A stretch of 64,000 nucleotides of DNA from Roseiarcus sp963794155 (GTDB lineage: Bacteria; Pseudomonadota; Alphaproteobacteria; Rhizobiales; Beijerinckiaceae), in assembly GCA_963794155.1 (NCBI GenBank), contig CAWCCX010000010.1, forward strand, positions 62,001-126,000, read 5' to 3'. Positions 33,659-43,282 of this stretch are shown piece after piece. Position 1 is the first letter of the stretch. The number at the start of each line of letters is the position of its first letter. The notes beneath the pieces were generated by a model. It made no database searches and had not been told where the DNA came from. It worked only from the letters and a program-made list of their open reading frames with translations. Both the position numbers and the translations under genes were made by a program.

Positions 33659-35014
33659 TCACTGGCTAAGTTCGGCCATTGTTTTTGCGAATTGCGCCGC
33701 GATCTGGTCCCTAAAAACATGGCGGCCGCCAATGACGACTTTGAGGCCGCTGCTCCAGACGCAATCGACGAACGGATTCCCGGCCGAGAAGATCCACGCG
33801 TCGAGAATCTCATCGTCCATCTTGCCGGCGAGCGTGGGATGGTCGGCGCGGAAGGTCAGAATGTCCGCCAGGGCGCCAGGAGCGAGCCGGCCGCAGCGAC
33901 GCCTCAACGCCTGGGCGCCGCCGGACCAGATGGCCTCGAGTAACGCGCGCCCAGTCGATTCCCCCGGCTGAGCGCAGACATTGCGCGCCCGCATGCCCAA
34001 CCTTTGCCCATATTCGAGTTGGCGCAACTCCGCCGCGACGCCGATGCTGACATTCGAGTCGGTCCCGACGCCGTAGCGCCCGCCAGCGCGGATGTAATCC
34101 GCCGCGTTGAAGACGCCGTCGCCAAGGTTGGCTTCGGTCACCGGGCAAAGACCGGCGACCGCGCCCGACCGCGCGAGGTCTCGGCTCTCTCCCTCATCCA
34201 TATGGGTCGCATGCACGAGGCACCACTTTTCGTCGACCTTCGCGTTATCGATGAGCCAGCGCACCGGCCGCGCGCCCGACCAGGCGACGCAGTCCTCGAC
34301 TTCCTTAATCTGCTCGGCGGCGTGGATGTGGATCGGCCCGTCGCCGGCGAGCGCCATCAGTTCGCCAAGCTCACCCGGGGTCACGGCGCGAAGACTATGG
34401 GGCGCAACCCCGATCGTCTCCGTTGGATCGCCCTTTAGCAAGCGGCGGCATTCGTCGACGAGACGCGCGAATGAGGCGACGTCGTTGACGAACCGCCTCT
34501 GCTCGGGCTTCGGCTGCGCCCCGCCGAACGTCGAATGGGCGTAAAACACCGGAAGCAGCGTCATGCCGATGCCGGTCGTTCGGGCGGCCGAGAGGATGCG
34601 GCCGGCCATCTCCGCCGGCGATGCATAAGGCGAACCGTCCGGCGCGTGATGAAGATAGTGAAATTCGGCGACCGCGGCGAACCCGGCCTCCAGCATCTCG
34701 ACATAGACTTGCGCGGCGACCGCCTCAACATCGTCCGGCGACATCGCGAGCGCGAAGCGGTACATCATCTCGCGCCAGGTCCAAAACGTGTCGATCTGCT
34801 CGCCGCGGATTTCGGTGAGGCCAGCCATCGCCCGTTGGAACGCGTGGCTGTGCAGGTTCGCCGCCGCCGGCGCCATGATCGCGTGCCGCTCGTCGTCGTC
34901 CCGCGCCGCCGCGCCAATCTCCACGGCGGCGATCACGCCCGCCTCGATCGTGACCCGCACGTCGGACGCCCAGCCCTCTGGCGTCAAAGCCCTCGCGGCG
35001 TGGAGAACAGACAA
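33659..35014 (-). CDS. hutF: formimidoylglutamate deiminase
   Basis: A 451-residue amidohydrolase that converts N-formimino-L-glutamate to N-formyl-L-glutamate plus ammonia. TTG 35014 is the preferred start, with GGAG seven bases upstream; it gives MSVLHAARALTPEGW, and no ATG is available. Metal site: NLHSHAFQRAMAG, HIHAAEQ, VHATHMDE, GTDSNVS. Length is as expected. Together with HutG downstream it defines the five-step histidine pathway used by pseudomonads and many Alphaproteobacteria. It is divergent from hutI; the shared promoter lies in 35015-35122. Confidence 0.93.
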   Translation of the reverse strand: MSVLHAARALTPEGWASDVRVTIEAGVIAAVEIGAAARDDDERHAIMAPAAANLHSHAFQRAMAGLTEIRGEQIDTFWTWREMMYRFALAMSPDDVEAVAAQVYVEMLEAGFAAVAEFHYLHHAPDGSPYASPAEMAGRILSAARTTGIGMTLLPVFYAHSTFGGAQPKPEQRRFVNDVASFARLVDECRRLLKGDPTETIGVAPHSLRAVTPGELGELMALAGDGPIHIHAAEQIKEVEDCVAWSGARPVRWLIDNAKVDEKWCLVHATHMDEGESRDLARSGAVAGLCPVTEANLGDGVFNAADYIRAGGRYGVGTDSNVSIGVAAELRQLEYGQRLGMRARNVCAQPGESTGRALLEAIWSGGAQALRRRCGRLAPGALADILTFRADHPTLAGKMDDEILDAWIFSAGNPFVDCVWSSGLKVVIGGRHVFRDQIAAQFAKTMAELSQ

Positions 35015-35122
35015 GAATGAGCTCCGCTTTCCGCAATCGGCGTCGCCGGCAATGCGCCGCTTGCCTTTCGAACCATTCAGTCTATGCAATAAATGATCTG
35101 CGGCGGGAAGCCGCTGAGCGCC

Positions 35123-36355
35123 ATGGTTCACGCAATCGACACCAGCCGTCCTGATGCGGTTTGGCTCAACGCCTCTCTTGCGACCCTCGCGTTGGGGCGG
35201 CCGGGGCTTGGGGTCATCGAATCCGGCGCGATCGCCGCCCGAGATGGACGAATCGCTTTCGCCGGTCCTCAGGACGAGCTTCCAGCCGCTTGGCGCAACG
35301 GCGCTCGCTTCGTCGATTGCGAAGGCCGCTGGATCACGCCCGCCCTGATCGATTGCCACACCCACCTCGTCTACGGCGGCGACCGGGCGCACGAATTCGA
35401 GCTCAGGCTCAAGGGCGCAACTTATGAAGAGATCGCCCGCAACGGGGGTGGAATCCTTTCGACCGTGCGCGCGACGCGCGCGGCAAGCGAAGACGAGCTC
35501 CTGCGATCGGCCCTGCGGCGTCTAGACGCTTTGATCGCCGAGGGCGTCGGGACGGTCGAAGTGAAATCCGGTTACGGGCTCGAGCTCGAGGCCGAGCGCA
35601 AATCGCTGCGCGTCGCGCGCAGGCTCGGCGAGCAGCGTCCGGTCACGGTCCGCGCGACGTTCCTCGGCGCGCACGCCCTGCCGCCGGAATTCGCCGGCGA
35701 CCGCACTGCCTATGTCGCCAAAGTCGCGGACGAAATGATCCCGACGCTAGCGGGGGAAGGCTTGATCGACGCCGTCGACGGATTTTGCGAGCGGATCGCG
35801 TTCACGCGCGAGGAGATCGCGCGCGTGTTCGCTGCCGCGCGCCGGGCGGGGCTTCCTGTCAAGCTGCATGCAGATCAATTGTCGAACTCGGGCGGCGCGT
35901 CGCTTGCGGCCAAGTTCGGTGCGCTGTCGGCCGATCACCTCGAATATGCGGACGAAGAGGGGATCGCGGCGATGGCCAAGGCCAGTGTGGTCGCGGTCCT
36001 GCTCCCGGGCGCATACTATGTGCTGCGCGAGCGACAGGCGCCGCCCGTCGAGCTCATGCGCAAGCACCGCCTGCCGATCGCGGTCGCGACCAACTCCAAT
36101 CCCGGCACCTCGCCTATGACCCCGCTTTTGCTCGCGCTCAACATGGCGGCGACGCTGTTCGGGCTCACGGTCGAAGAATGCCTCGCCGGCGCCACCCGCA
36201 ATGCGGCGCGCGCGCTCGGCCTCGCGGCCGAAACCGGAACGCTCGAAGCCGGAAAATGCGCCGATCTCGCGATCTGGGACATCGAGCGTCCGGCTGAGCT
36301 CGTCTATCGACTCGGCTTCAACCCGCTCCACGCGCGCGTCTGGAGGGGTCGATGA
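35123..36355 (+). CDS. hutI: imidazolonepropionase
   Basis: A 410-residue amidohydrolase hydrolysing imidazolone-5-propionate to formimino-glutamate. ATG 35123 is preferred; an ATG at 35093 would add 10 residues. CHTHLVYGGDRAHEFELRLKGATYEEIARNGGGI carries the HxH site and the family's GGGI block; VEVKSGYGLELEAE, KLHADQLSNSGGASLAAKFGALSADHLEY and ATNSNPGTSPM hold the remaining metal and substrate ligands. The stop overlaps the hutH start by 4 bases. Confidence 0.95.
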   Translation: MVHAIDTSRPDAVWLNASLATLALGRPGLGVIESGAIAARDGRIAFAGPQDELPAAWRNGARFVDCEGRWITPALIDCHTHLVYGGDRAHEFELRLKGATYEEIARNGGGILSTVRATRAASEDELLRSALRRLDALIAEGVGTVEVKSGYGLELEAERKSLRVARRLGEQRPVTVRATFLGAHALPPEFAGDRTAYVAKVADEMIPTLAGEGLIDAVDGFCERIAFTREEIARVFAAARRAGLPVKLHADQLSNSGGASLAAKFGALSADHLEYADEEGIAAMAKASVVAVLLPGAYYVLRERQAPPVELMRKHRLPIAVATNSNPGTSPMTPLLLALNMAATLFGLTVEECLAGATRNAARALGLAAETGTLEAGKCADLAIWDIERPAELVYRLGFNPLHARVWRGR

Positions 36356-37890
36356 CCGTCGTCATCCGCGCCGGAGAGGCATCGCTTGCCGACTGGCGGG
36401 CGATCTGGCGCGGCGCGCCGGTCGCCGTCGACCCCTCGCACCACGCGGGCGTGGCCGCGAGCGCCGCGGCGGTCGAGCGGATTCTCGAGCGCGGCGAGCC
36501 GGTCTATGGCATCAACACCGGCTTCGGCAAACTGGCGGGCGTGCGCATCAAGCCCGCCGATCTGGCTCAGCTTCAGCGCAACATCGTGCTCTCGCACGCC
36601 GCGGGGGTCGGCGAGCCTGCGACCGTGGCGGCGACGCGGCTGATGATGGCGCTGAAACTCGGCAGCCTCGCCCAGGGCGCGTCCGGCGCCCAGCCCCGAA
36701 CGCTTGGCCTCATCGAGGCGATGCTCGAGCGGGGAGTCACTCCGGTGGTGCCTTCGCAAGGTTCAGTCGGCGCCTCGGGCGATCTGGCGCCGCTCGCGCA
36801 TATGGCGGCGGCGATGATCGGCGTCGGGGAGGCGCGCGTCGGCGACCGGATCGCGCCCGCCGCCGCGGCGCTCGCCGAGGCCGGCCTCGCGCCGATCGAG
36901 CTTCAGCCGAAGGAGGGGCTGGCGCTGCTCAACGGCGCGCAGTTCTCGACCGCGAACGCGCTGATCGGCCTTTTCCAGGCCGAGACGCTGTTCCGCTCGG
37001 CCGTCGCGGCGGGCGCGCTGTCGACCGACGGCGCGCGCGGATCGGATGCGCCATTCGACGCCCGCATTCATGCGCTGAGACGCCATCAAGGCCAGATCGA
37101 GGTCGCCGCGTCCTTGCGCGCGCTGCTCGCAGGCAGCGCCATTCGCGCTTCGCATCTCACGGGCGACGAACGGGTCCAGGACCCCTATTGCCTGCGCTGC
37201 CAGCCGCAGGTGATGGGCGCCTGTCTCGACCTTTTGCGCCAGGCCACGGCGACGCTGGCTCAGGAGGCGAACGCAGTCTCCGACAATCCGCTGATCTTCG
37301 CCGATACCGACGAAGCCTTGTCTGGGGGAAACTTTCACGCCGAGCCGGTCGCCTTCGCCGCCGACATGATCGCGATGGCGATCTGCGAAATCGGCTCGCT
37401 CGCCGAGCGCAGGATCGCGCATCTGGTCGATCCGGCCCTGTCCGGCCTGCCGGCGTTCCTGACGCCCAGGCCGGGGCTCAACTCGGGATTCATGATCGCC
37501 CAGGTGACCGCGGCAGCTCTGGTCGCCGAGAACAAGCAACGCGCCTATCCGGCCAGCGTCAATTCGATCCCGACCTCGGCCAACCAGGAGGATCACGTCT
37601 CGATGGCGGCGCACGGCGCAAGGCGTCTCGCGCCGATGGCGGAGAGCGCATTGTCGATCGTCGGCATCGAGCTCCTCGCGGCGGCCCAGGCCTGCGACTT
37701 TCATGCGCCGCTCAAGTCCAGCGCGGCGCTCGAAGCGCTCCGGGCGCGCCTGCGCCGCGAGGTTCCGCGGCTCGCGGACGACCGCTTTTTTCATCCCGAC
37801 ATCGCCGCGGCGACGACCCTGGCCCGCGACGGCGCGGTCATCGAAACGGTCGGCGACGCCCTCCTCCCGAGCCTCGAAAGGCGCGCGTGA
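36352..37890 (+). CDS. hutH: histidine ammonia-lyase
   Basis: 512 residues. Removes ammonia from L-histidine to give urocanate. The self-forming MIO cofactor triad Ala141-Ser142-Gly143 lies in QGSVGASGDLAPLAHM. Other family sites: YGINTGFGKL near residue 53, GTQxxxA-like NGAQFSTANAL, and the C-terminal SIPTSANQEDHVSM. Length is normal. The ATG overlaps hutI (ATGA) and the stop overlaps hutG, indicating translational coupling. Confidence 0.97.
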   Translation: MTVVIRAGEASLADWRAIWRGAPVAVDPSHHAGVAASAAAVERILERGEPVYGINTGFGKLAGVRIKPADLAQLQRNIVLSHAAGVGEPATVAATRLMMALKLGSLAQGASGAQPRTLGLIEAMLERGVTPVVPSQGSVGASGDLAPLAHMAAAMIGVGEARVGDRIAPAAAALAEAGLAPIELQPKEGLALLNGAQFSTANALIGLFQAETLFRSAVAAGALSTDGARGSDAPFDARIHALRRHQGQIEVAASLRALLAGSAIRASHLTGDERVQDPYCLRCQPQVMGACLDLLRQATATLAQEANAVSDNPLIFADTDEALSGGNFHAEPVAFAADMIAMAICEIGSLAERRIAHLVDPALSGLPAFLTPRPGLNSGFMIAQVTAAALVAENKQRAYPASVNSIPTSANQEDHVSMAAHGARRLAPMAESALSIVGIELLAAAQACDFHAPLKSSAALEALRARLRREVPRLADDRFFHPDIAAATTLARDGAVIETVGDALLPSLERRA

Positions 37891-38712
37891 TGACGGCCGG
37901 ACATCCCGACTGGCTGATCGTCGAGCGCGGCGACAAGCCGCTCGTCGTCAGCATCCCGCACGCAGGGATCGACCTCGCCGAGTTCGAGCCGGCGTTCGTC
38001 GATCCCTGGCTGGCGCGGAAGGACGCCGACTGGCGTCTCGACGAGCTCTACGATTTCATCGAAACGCTCGGCGCGACCTTGGTCAAGACGCGGCTTTCGC
38101 GCTCAATCATCGACGTCAACCGCGATCCGAGCGGGGCCTCGCTTTATCCCGGTCTGGCGACGACCGAATTGTGCCCGACCACGACCTTCGACGGCGAGCC
38201 GCTCTATCGAGCTGGCCGAGCGCCGGACGCGGGGGGCATCGCCGAGCGGCGCCGCCTCTACTTCGAACCCTATCACGCAGCGCTCGGCGGCGAGATCGCC
38301 CGCTTGCGCGGGCGGTTTGAGCGCGTGGCGCTGTTCGACGCCCACTCGATCCGCTCGCGAAATCCCCCGTCTCTTCGACGGCGAACTGCCGGTCTTCAAT
38401 GTCGGGACCAACTCGGGGGCGAGCTGCAACGCCGGACTGCGCAAGGCGGTTGGCGCGGTTCTCGCCGCGTCGAACGACAGCATCGTACTCGACGGGCGGT
38501 TCAAGGGCGGCTGGATCACCCGCGCCTACGGCAAGCCGGATGAGGGCGTCGAGGCCTTGCAGCTCGAGATCGCCTGCCGTGCCTATATGGCGGAGCCGGA
38601 CAGCCCGACCGCTGAGAATTGGCCAGCGCCGATCGACGAAGCCCGCGCGGAGCAAACGCGCGCGACGGTCAAGCATGTTCTGGAAGCGATCCTTGAGCGC
38701 CTCAGCCAATGA
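37890..38712 (+). pseudogene. hutG: N-formylglutamate deformylase, frameshifted
   Basis: Hydrolyses N-formyl-L-glutamate to glutamate and formate. The start ATG overlaps the hutH stop (ATGA). Frame one reads VVSIPHAGIDL, KTRLSRSIIDVNRDPSG, ATTELCPTTTFDG to FDAHSIRS; then one extra C near 38357 (TCGCGAAATC) shifts the frame, and homology resumes as EIPRLFDGELPVFNVGTNSGASC… to 38712. Removing the base restores a normal 273-residue HutG, so a sequencing indel is plausible. As written, the product loses the C-terminal half. Confidence 0.88.
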
Positions 38713-38733
38713 TACCAATTTCTGCATCTCCTA

Positions 38734-38825
38734 CCGTCATTGCGAGCGAAGCGAAGCAATCCAGGGATCTTAGGACGCACATCGGCCCCTGGATTGCTTC
38801 GTCGCTGCGCTCCTCGCAATGACGG
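38734..38825. repeat. REP-like palindromic repeat (copy A)
   Basis: CCGTCATTGCGAGCGAAGCGAAGCAATCCAGG is followed 20 bases later by an inverted partner (CCTGGATTGCTTCG…CTCGCAATGACGG). The whole can fold into one long hairpin. It sits between hutG and hutU, so it may attenuate or process that transcript. Confidence 0.75.
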
Positions 38826-38854
38826 TTCGCCATGTTGCATGAAAGGTCCACCCC

Positions 38855-40530
38855 ATGACCGCGCCACTCCGCTTCGACAATATGCGCGTCATCCACGCCC
38901 CGCGCGGACCGAGCTTGAGCGCCAAGAGTTGGCTCACCGAAGCGCCGTTGCGCATGTTGATGAACAATCTCGATCCCGACGTCGCCGAACGGCCAGGCGA
39001 GCTGGTCGTCTATGGCGGCATCGGCCGCGCGGCGCGCGACTGGCCGTCGTTCGACCGCATTGTCGCGACGCTGCGCCGCCTCGACGGCGATGAGACGCTG
39101 CTCGTCCAGTCAGGCAAGCCGGTCGGCGTGTTTCGCACCCACGCCGACGCGCCGCGCGTCCTGATCGCCAACTCCAATCTCGTGCCGCATTGGGCGACCT
39201 GGGACTGTTTCAACGCCCTCGATCGCAAGGGCCTGATGATGTACGGGCAGATGACCGCGGGCTCGTGGATCTATATCGGCTCGCAGGGCATCGTGCAGGG
39301 CACCTACGAGACCTTTGTCGAGATGGGCGCCGGCACTACGGCGGCGACCTCACCGGAAAATGGATTCTGACCGCCGGTCTCGGCGGCATGGGCGGCGCCC
39401 AGCCGCTTGCCGCGGCGATGGCCGGCGCTTCGCTTCTCGCCGTCGAGTGCCGCCCCTCCAGCATCGAATTCCGCCTGCGAACGGGCTATGTCGACGTCCA
39501 GGCGAAAGACCTCGACGACGCGCTCGCGATCATCGAGAGGGCGACCAAAGCGAAGAAGGCGGTCTCGGTCGCGCTGCTCGGCAACGCCGACGAAGTGATG
39601 CCCGAACTCGTGCGCCGCGGCGTCAAGCCCGACATCGTCACCGACCAGACCTCGGCGCACGATCCGGTCAACGGCTACCTGCCGAAGGGATGGACGCTCG
39701 CTGAGTGGGAGGAACGCCGCTCGAGCGATCCCAAGGGAGTGGAGCGCGCCGCCAAGGCGTCGATGGCCGAGCACGTGCGGGCGATGCTCGCCTACGCGCA
39801 CGCCGGGGTTCCGACCGTCGACTATGGCAACAACATCCGCCAGATGGCGCTCGAGGAGGGCGTCAAGGATGCATTCGACTTCCCGGGCTTCGTACCCGCC
39901 TATATCCGACCTCTGTTCTGCCGCGGAGTCGGGCCGTTCCGCTGGGCGGCGCTGTCGGGCGATCCGGAGGACATCTATAGGACCGACGCCAAGGTCAAGG
40001 AACTCATGCCTGGCGACCGGCATCTCCACAATTGGCTCGACATGGCGCGGGCGCGGATCAAATTCCAGGGCCTGCCGGCGCGCATCTGTTGGGTGGGCCT
40101 CGGCGACCGGCATCGGCTCGGCCTCGCCTTCAACGCCATGGTCGCTTCGAGCGAACTGAAAGCGCCGATCGTCATCGGCCGCGATCATCTCAATTCCGGC
40201 TCGGTCGCCTCGCCCAATCGCGAGACCGAGGCGATGAAGGACGGCTCCGACGCGGTTTCCGACTGGCCGCTTCTCAACGCGCTTTTGAATTGCGCCTCAG
40301 GGGCGACCTGGGTGTCGATCCATCACGGCGGCGGCGTCGGCATGGGCTTCTCGCAGCATGCCGGCATGGTCGTGGTCTGCGACGGCACGCTGGAAGCGGC
40401 GCGGCGGATCGAGCGGGTCTTATGGAACGACCCGGCGAGCGGCGTCATGCGCCACGCCGACGCCGGCTACGAGGCGGCGATCGAGTGCGCGCGGGAGAAG
40501 GGACTCGATCTGCCGAGTTTGGAGAGATGA
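38855..40530 (+). pseudogene. hutU: urocanate hydratase, frameshifted
   Basis: Adds water to urocanate to form imidazolone propionate, using NAD+ as an electrophilic cofactor. Frame one (from ATG 38855) covers about 157 residues (MYGQMTAGSWIYIGSQGIVQGTYETFVEMG); homology continues in the +2 frame as RHYGGDLTGKWILTAGLGGMGGAQP (NAD-binding Gly-rich loop) to 40530. One missing C near 39328 (GGGCGCCGG for GGGCCGCCGG) explains the break. The C-terminal HHGGGVGMGFSQHAGMVVV is intact. Restored length is about 559, normal for HutU. Confidence 0.9.
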
Positions 40531-40579
40531 CGGGCGAGGCGACCGGCTGCGGATCTCTCGGCCCGGTCCCTCATCCCAA

Positions 40580-40603
40580 CCTTCTCCCCGTGCGGGGAGA
40601 AGG
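40580..40603. terminator. hairpin terminator between convergent genes
   Basis: CCTTCTCCCC-GTGC-GGGGAGAAGG is a perfect 10-bp stem with a 4-base loop, placed between the hutU stop and the convergent lyase stop. Hairpins of this sequence type recur in rhizobial genomes, so it may be a mobile repeat used as a terminator. Confidence 0.55.
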
Positions 40604-40628
40604 GGCTTGAAGCGTCGCGCCGAGATCG

Positions 40629-41909
40629 TCAGCCTCTTAGCGCCTGATCAAGATCGGCGATCAGATCGTCCGGGTTTTCGATGCCGACCGAGAGGCGGAT
40701 CAAGGCCGGCGTGATCCCTAAGCGCAATTGCTCCTCGGACGGGATGTCGGAATGGGTCATGGCCGCCGGGTGCGAGGCGAGCGTCTCGGTTCCGCCCAGG
40801 CTGACGGCAAGCTTGATCACTTCGAGCCGGTCCAAAACCGCGAAGGCTTGCGCCTCGCCGCCTTTCACTTCGAAGCTGAAGGTCGAGCCCGCGCCTTTGC
40901 ACTGGTGCTCGAAGATAGGCCGATCGGGATGGTCATCGGGCAGAAAGCCCAAATACCAGACCGAGGCGACCTTGGCATGGCCGCGCAGAAATTCCGCGAC
41001 CTTGCGCGCGCCCTCGGCGGCCGCGGTCATTCTGAGCTTCAGGGTTTCGAGCGAGCGCATCAGCATCCAGCCGGTATTGGGATCGCACATCGTGCCGAGG
41101 ATCGTGCGCATGCCGCGGATCGCCTCAAGCGCCGCAGCCGCGCCCGAGCAGCCGCCCGCGATCAGATCGGAATGGCCGCCGACATATTTGGTCAGCGACG
41201 TCACGACCAGATCGGCCCCGTGCGCCAACGGCGTCTGGTACAAGGGTCCGAGCATCGTATTGTCGACGATGACGACCGGGCGCTTTCCGTCCTCGCCCCT
41301 GAGACCGTCGGAGAGCTGTCTGGCGCGGCCGATGTCGACGAGGCCGTTGGTCGGATTGGCCGGCGTCTCGAGATAGATCGCCGCGATCGGACCGATCGCC
41401 CGCGCCCGGTTGACCGCTTCCTCCATCGCCTCCGTGCCGCTCTCCGCCGCAAATTCGACCGAGGTCACACCGAATTGCGGCAGGATCCGCTTCAGGAGAA
41501 AATCGGTGCCGCCATAGACCGGGCCCGAATGAACGATGGCCGAGCCCGGCCGCGCGTACGCCCAGAGGCTGGTCGAAATGGCGGCCATGCCCGAGGCGAA
41601 GGTCAGATTGGCCTCGGCCTCGTCCCAGATCGCCAACCGGTCCTCGAGCATTTCGAGATCGGGATTGTTGATCCGGCTGTAGATGAGGCCCGGTTCCTCA
41701 TTCGGCCGCTTTTGGCGCAGGCCATAGGCCAGTTCGAAGAATTCCTTCCCGTCCTGGGCGGTGCGGAAGACGAAGGTCGACGTGTGAAAGACGGGCGGCT
41801 TCAGCGACCGCTCGGACAGGAACGGATCGTAGCCGTAACCCATCATCAGGGTTTCCGGCGCGAGCGGCCGATCGCCGACGAATTTCTTGCGCCATCGTTG
41901 GTCGGACAT
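40629..41909 (-). CDS. PLP-dependent trans-sulfuration enzyme (cystathionine gamma-synthase/methionine gamma-lyase family)
   Basis: 426 residues. ATG 41909 has GGGAGG at 8 bases; two earlier in-frame Met would add up to 26 residues. Cofactor site: SLTKYVGGHSD (Schiff-base Lys), YLETPANPTN, VDNTM(L)GPLYQTPLAHGADLVV. The N-terminal YSRINNPDLEMLEDRL and C-terminal SLGGTETLASHPAAMTHSDI are typical of this fold. Family members cannot be separated by eye; methionine gamma-lyase, homocysteine-forming enzymes or cystathionine lyases are all possible. Next to a TetR gene on the same strand. Confidence 0.87.
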   Translation of the reverse strand: MSDQRWRKKFVGDRPLAPETLMMGYGYDPFLSERSLKPPVFHTSTFVFRTAQDGKEFFELAYGLRQKRPNEEPGLIYSRINNPDLEMLEDRLAIWDEAEANLTFASGMAAISTSLWAYARPGSAIVHSGPVYGGTDFLLKRILPQFGVTSVEFAAESGTEAMEEAVNRARAIGPIAAIYLETPANPTNGLVDIGRARQLSDGLRGEDGKRPVVIVDNTMLGPLYQTPLAHGADLVVTSLTKYVGGHSDLIAGGCSGAAAALEAIRGMRTILGTMCDPNTGWMLMRSLETLKLRMTAAAEGARKVAEFLRGHAKVASVWYLGFLPDDHPDRPIFEHQCKGAGSTFSFEVKGGEAQAFAVLDRLEVIKLAVSLGGTETLASHPAAMTHSDIPSEEQLRLGITPALIRLSVGIENPDDLIADLDQALRG

Positions 41910-41950
41910 GAGCATCGCCTCCCGCGCGGCTGCGTAGACAGGCTGACGTC

Positions 41951-42562
41951 TTACCGCTTTCGCGCGCCGCCGTCCGCATTCTCCCATGAGCCGCCGCCGA
42001 CGATCGCCTGATATGTCCTCGCGATCAGCTCATCGGCCAGCCGCGGCGGGGGTTCGCGGCGCTCAAGGTGGGGCTTGACGGCGGCGAGCGGCACTTGGGC
42101 CAGCACGAACGCGGCGCGGCGCAGCGCTGTCGGACTGGCGCGGCCGAACGCTTGCCGCGCGAACGTCCTGAGGCACGCCTCGAAGCGCTCCGTCTGATCG
42201 GCGACGCCGCGGCTGAGCGCCGCCGGCCAGTCGCCCTGAACGAAGTCATGGCGGCTGTAGAGCATGAGCAGCCGGGCGTCATCGAGATGCGGGCGCGCCC
42301 AGGCGGGTGTGTGGAGCGCGGCTCTGAGGCCATCGCCGGCCTCGATCGCGGCGACGAAACCCTCCTGATAGGCGAGCACGGTCTGAAGCCAGACTTCGCC
42401 GAGCAGCGCGTCCCGCGAGGCGAAGCGATAGTAGAATGAGCCTTTGGGCGCCTTGAGCCGCTCGGCGACGGCGTCGACGGAAACAGCCGCCGGCCCGCGC
42501 TCGGCGATGAGCTCGCGAGCCGCAGTCAGGAAGCCGGCTTGATCGAATTGCGCTCGCCCCAT
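41951..42562 (-). CDS. TetR/AcrR family transcriptional regulator
   Basis: 203 residues. The N-terminal HTH (FLTAARELIAERGPAAVSVDAVAERLKAPKGSFYYRFASRDALL, residues 11-55) is canonical; the C-terminal helical domain binds an unknown ligand. It precedes the PLP enzyme on the same strand with a 41-base gap, so it may regulate it. A dyad (42568-42583) lies directly upstream of its start, pointing to autoregulation. Confidence 0.9.
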   Translation of the reverse strand: MGRAQFDQAGFLTAARELIAERGPAAVSVDAVAERLKAPKGSFYYRFASRDALLGEVWLQTVLAYQEGFVAAIEAGDGLRAALHTPAWARPHLDDARLLMLYSRHDFVQGDWPAALSRGVADQTERFEACLRTFARQAFGRASPTALRRAAFVLAQVPLAAVKPHLERREPPPRLADELIARTYQAIVGGGSWENADGGARKR

Positions 42563-42567
42563 AGTTG

Positions 42568-42583
42568 TAGACTATTAGGTCTA
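42568..42583. promoter_or_regulatory. candidate TetR operator
   Basis: TAGAC-N6-GTCTA lies 5 bases before the TetR start, overlapping a second imperfect dyad (GACTGATTGGTC). Position and symmetry fit an autoregulatory TetR-type operator. Confidence 0.45.
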
Positions 42584-42636
42584 GACTGATTGGTCAAGAC
42601 CTGATAGGGTGCGCCTCAATCAAGCGCAGGCGCCAT

Positions 42637-42665
42637 CGTCATTGCGAGCGAAGCGAAGCAATCCC
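42637..42665. repeat. half REP-like repeat (copy B)
   Basis: CGTCATTGCGAGCGAAGC… matches the first arm of the repeat at 38734-38825. The second arm is absent. Confidence 0.65.
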
Positions 42666-42708
42666 CCGCGACCGCGGCTGCCCTGCGGATGAAGGAAAGG
42701 GTTCTCCG

Positions 42709-43221
42709 ATGTCACAGCCGAATGAACAGCCCGACGCCGTTGACGTGAGCCCGCTCTTGGCGGGCGCGGCCAAGACGGTTGCGAGCGTGCGTTATTGCTG
42801 GCTCGCGACCGCGTCCGAAGCCGGCCCTCCCCGCGTGCGGCCGATGGGGCGGGTGTTGAACGACCCCGGCGAGGACCAGTGGACAGTCCGGTTCGTCACC
42901 GATGGCCGGTCGCGGAAGGCGTCGGACATGCGGCGCGCCGATGAGATCGCGATCCTGTTCCAGCACGATCCGGACCTCGCCTTCGTCACCCTGATCGGCA
43001 AGGCTGCGCTTCATGACAGCGCGTCCGAGGTCCGCAGGCGATGGAAGGACGCCTATAACGTCTATTTCCCTGGCGAGACCGACCGCGCCAACGCGATCTT
43101 CGTCGAGGTCGACATCAAGCGCATGGAGCTTTGGATCCGCGGCGTCACGCCGGAGCCGTTCGGCATGCGGGCGACGGTGCTGGAGCGGGAGGGCGGCGGC
43201 TGGCGGGTGAGCGCGCGATGA
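42709..43221 (+). CDS. pyridoxamine 5'-phosphate oxidase-fold protein
   Basis: A 170-residue split-barrel flavin/F420-type protein. VRYCWLATASEAGPPRVRPMGRV is the usual N-terminal strand pair, followed by VRFVTDGRSRKASDMRRADEIAILFQHDPDLAFVTLIGKAAL and the C-terminal IFVEVDIKRMELWIRGVTPEPFG. It resembles the general stress protein 26 subgroup rather than true PdxH. Cofactor and substrate are unknown. ATG 42709 has AAGGAAAGGG upstream. Confidence 0.82.
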   Translation: MSQPNEQPDAVDVSPLLAGAAKTVASVRYCWLATASEAGPPRVRPMGRVLNDPGEDQWTVRFVTDGRSRKASDMRRADEIAILFQHDPDLAFVTLIGKAALHDSASEVRRRWKDAYNVYFPGETDRANAIFVEVDIKRMELWIRGVTPEPFGMRATVLEREGGGWRVSAR

Positions 43222-43282
43222 TAACATGCCCCCATCGCCGCCGGCGTCGGCTCAGGGGCGCAGGCCCGCGGCCAGGCCGAAA

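Noticed and set aside
36201..37888. Plus-strand ORF overlapping hutH in another frame
   Set aside because: Only its last part is hutG; the upstream part is a Arg-rich shadow of hutH.
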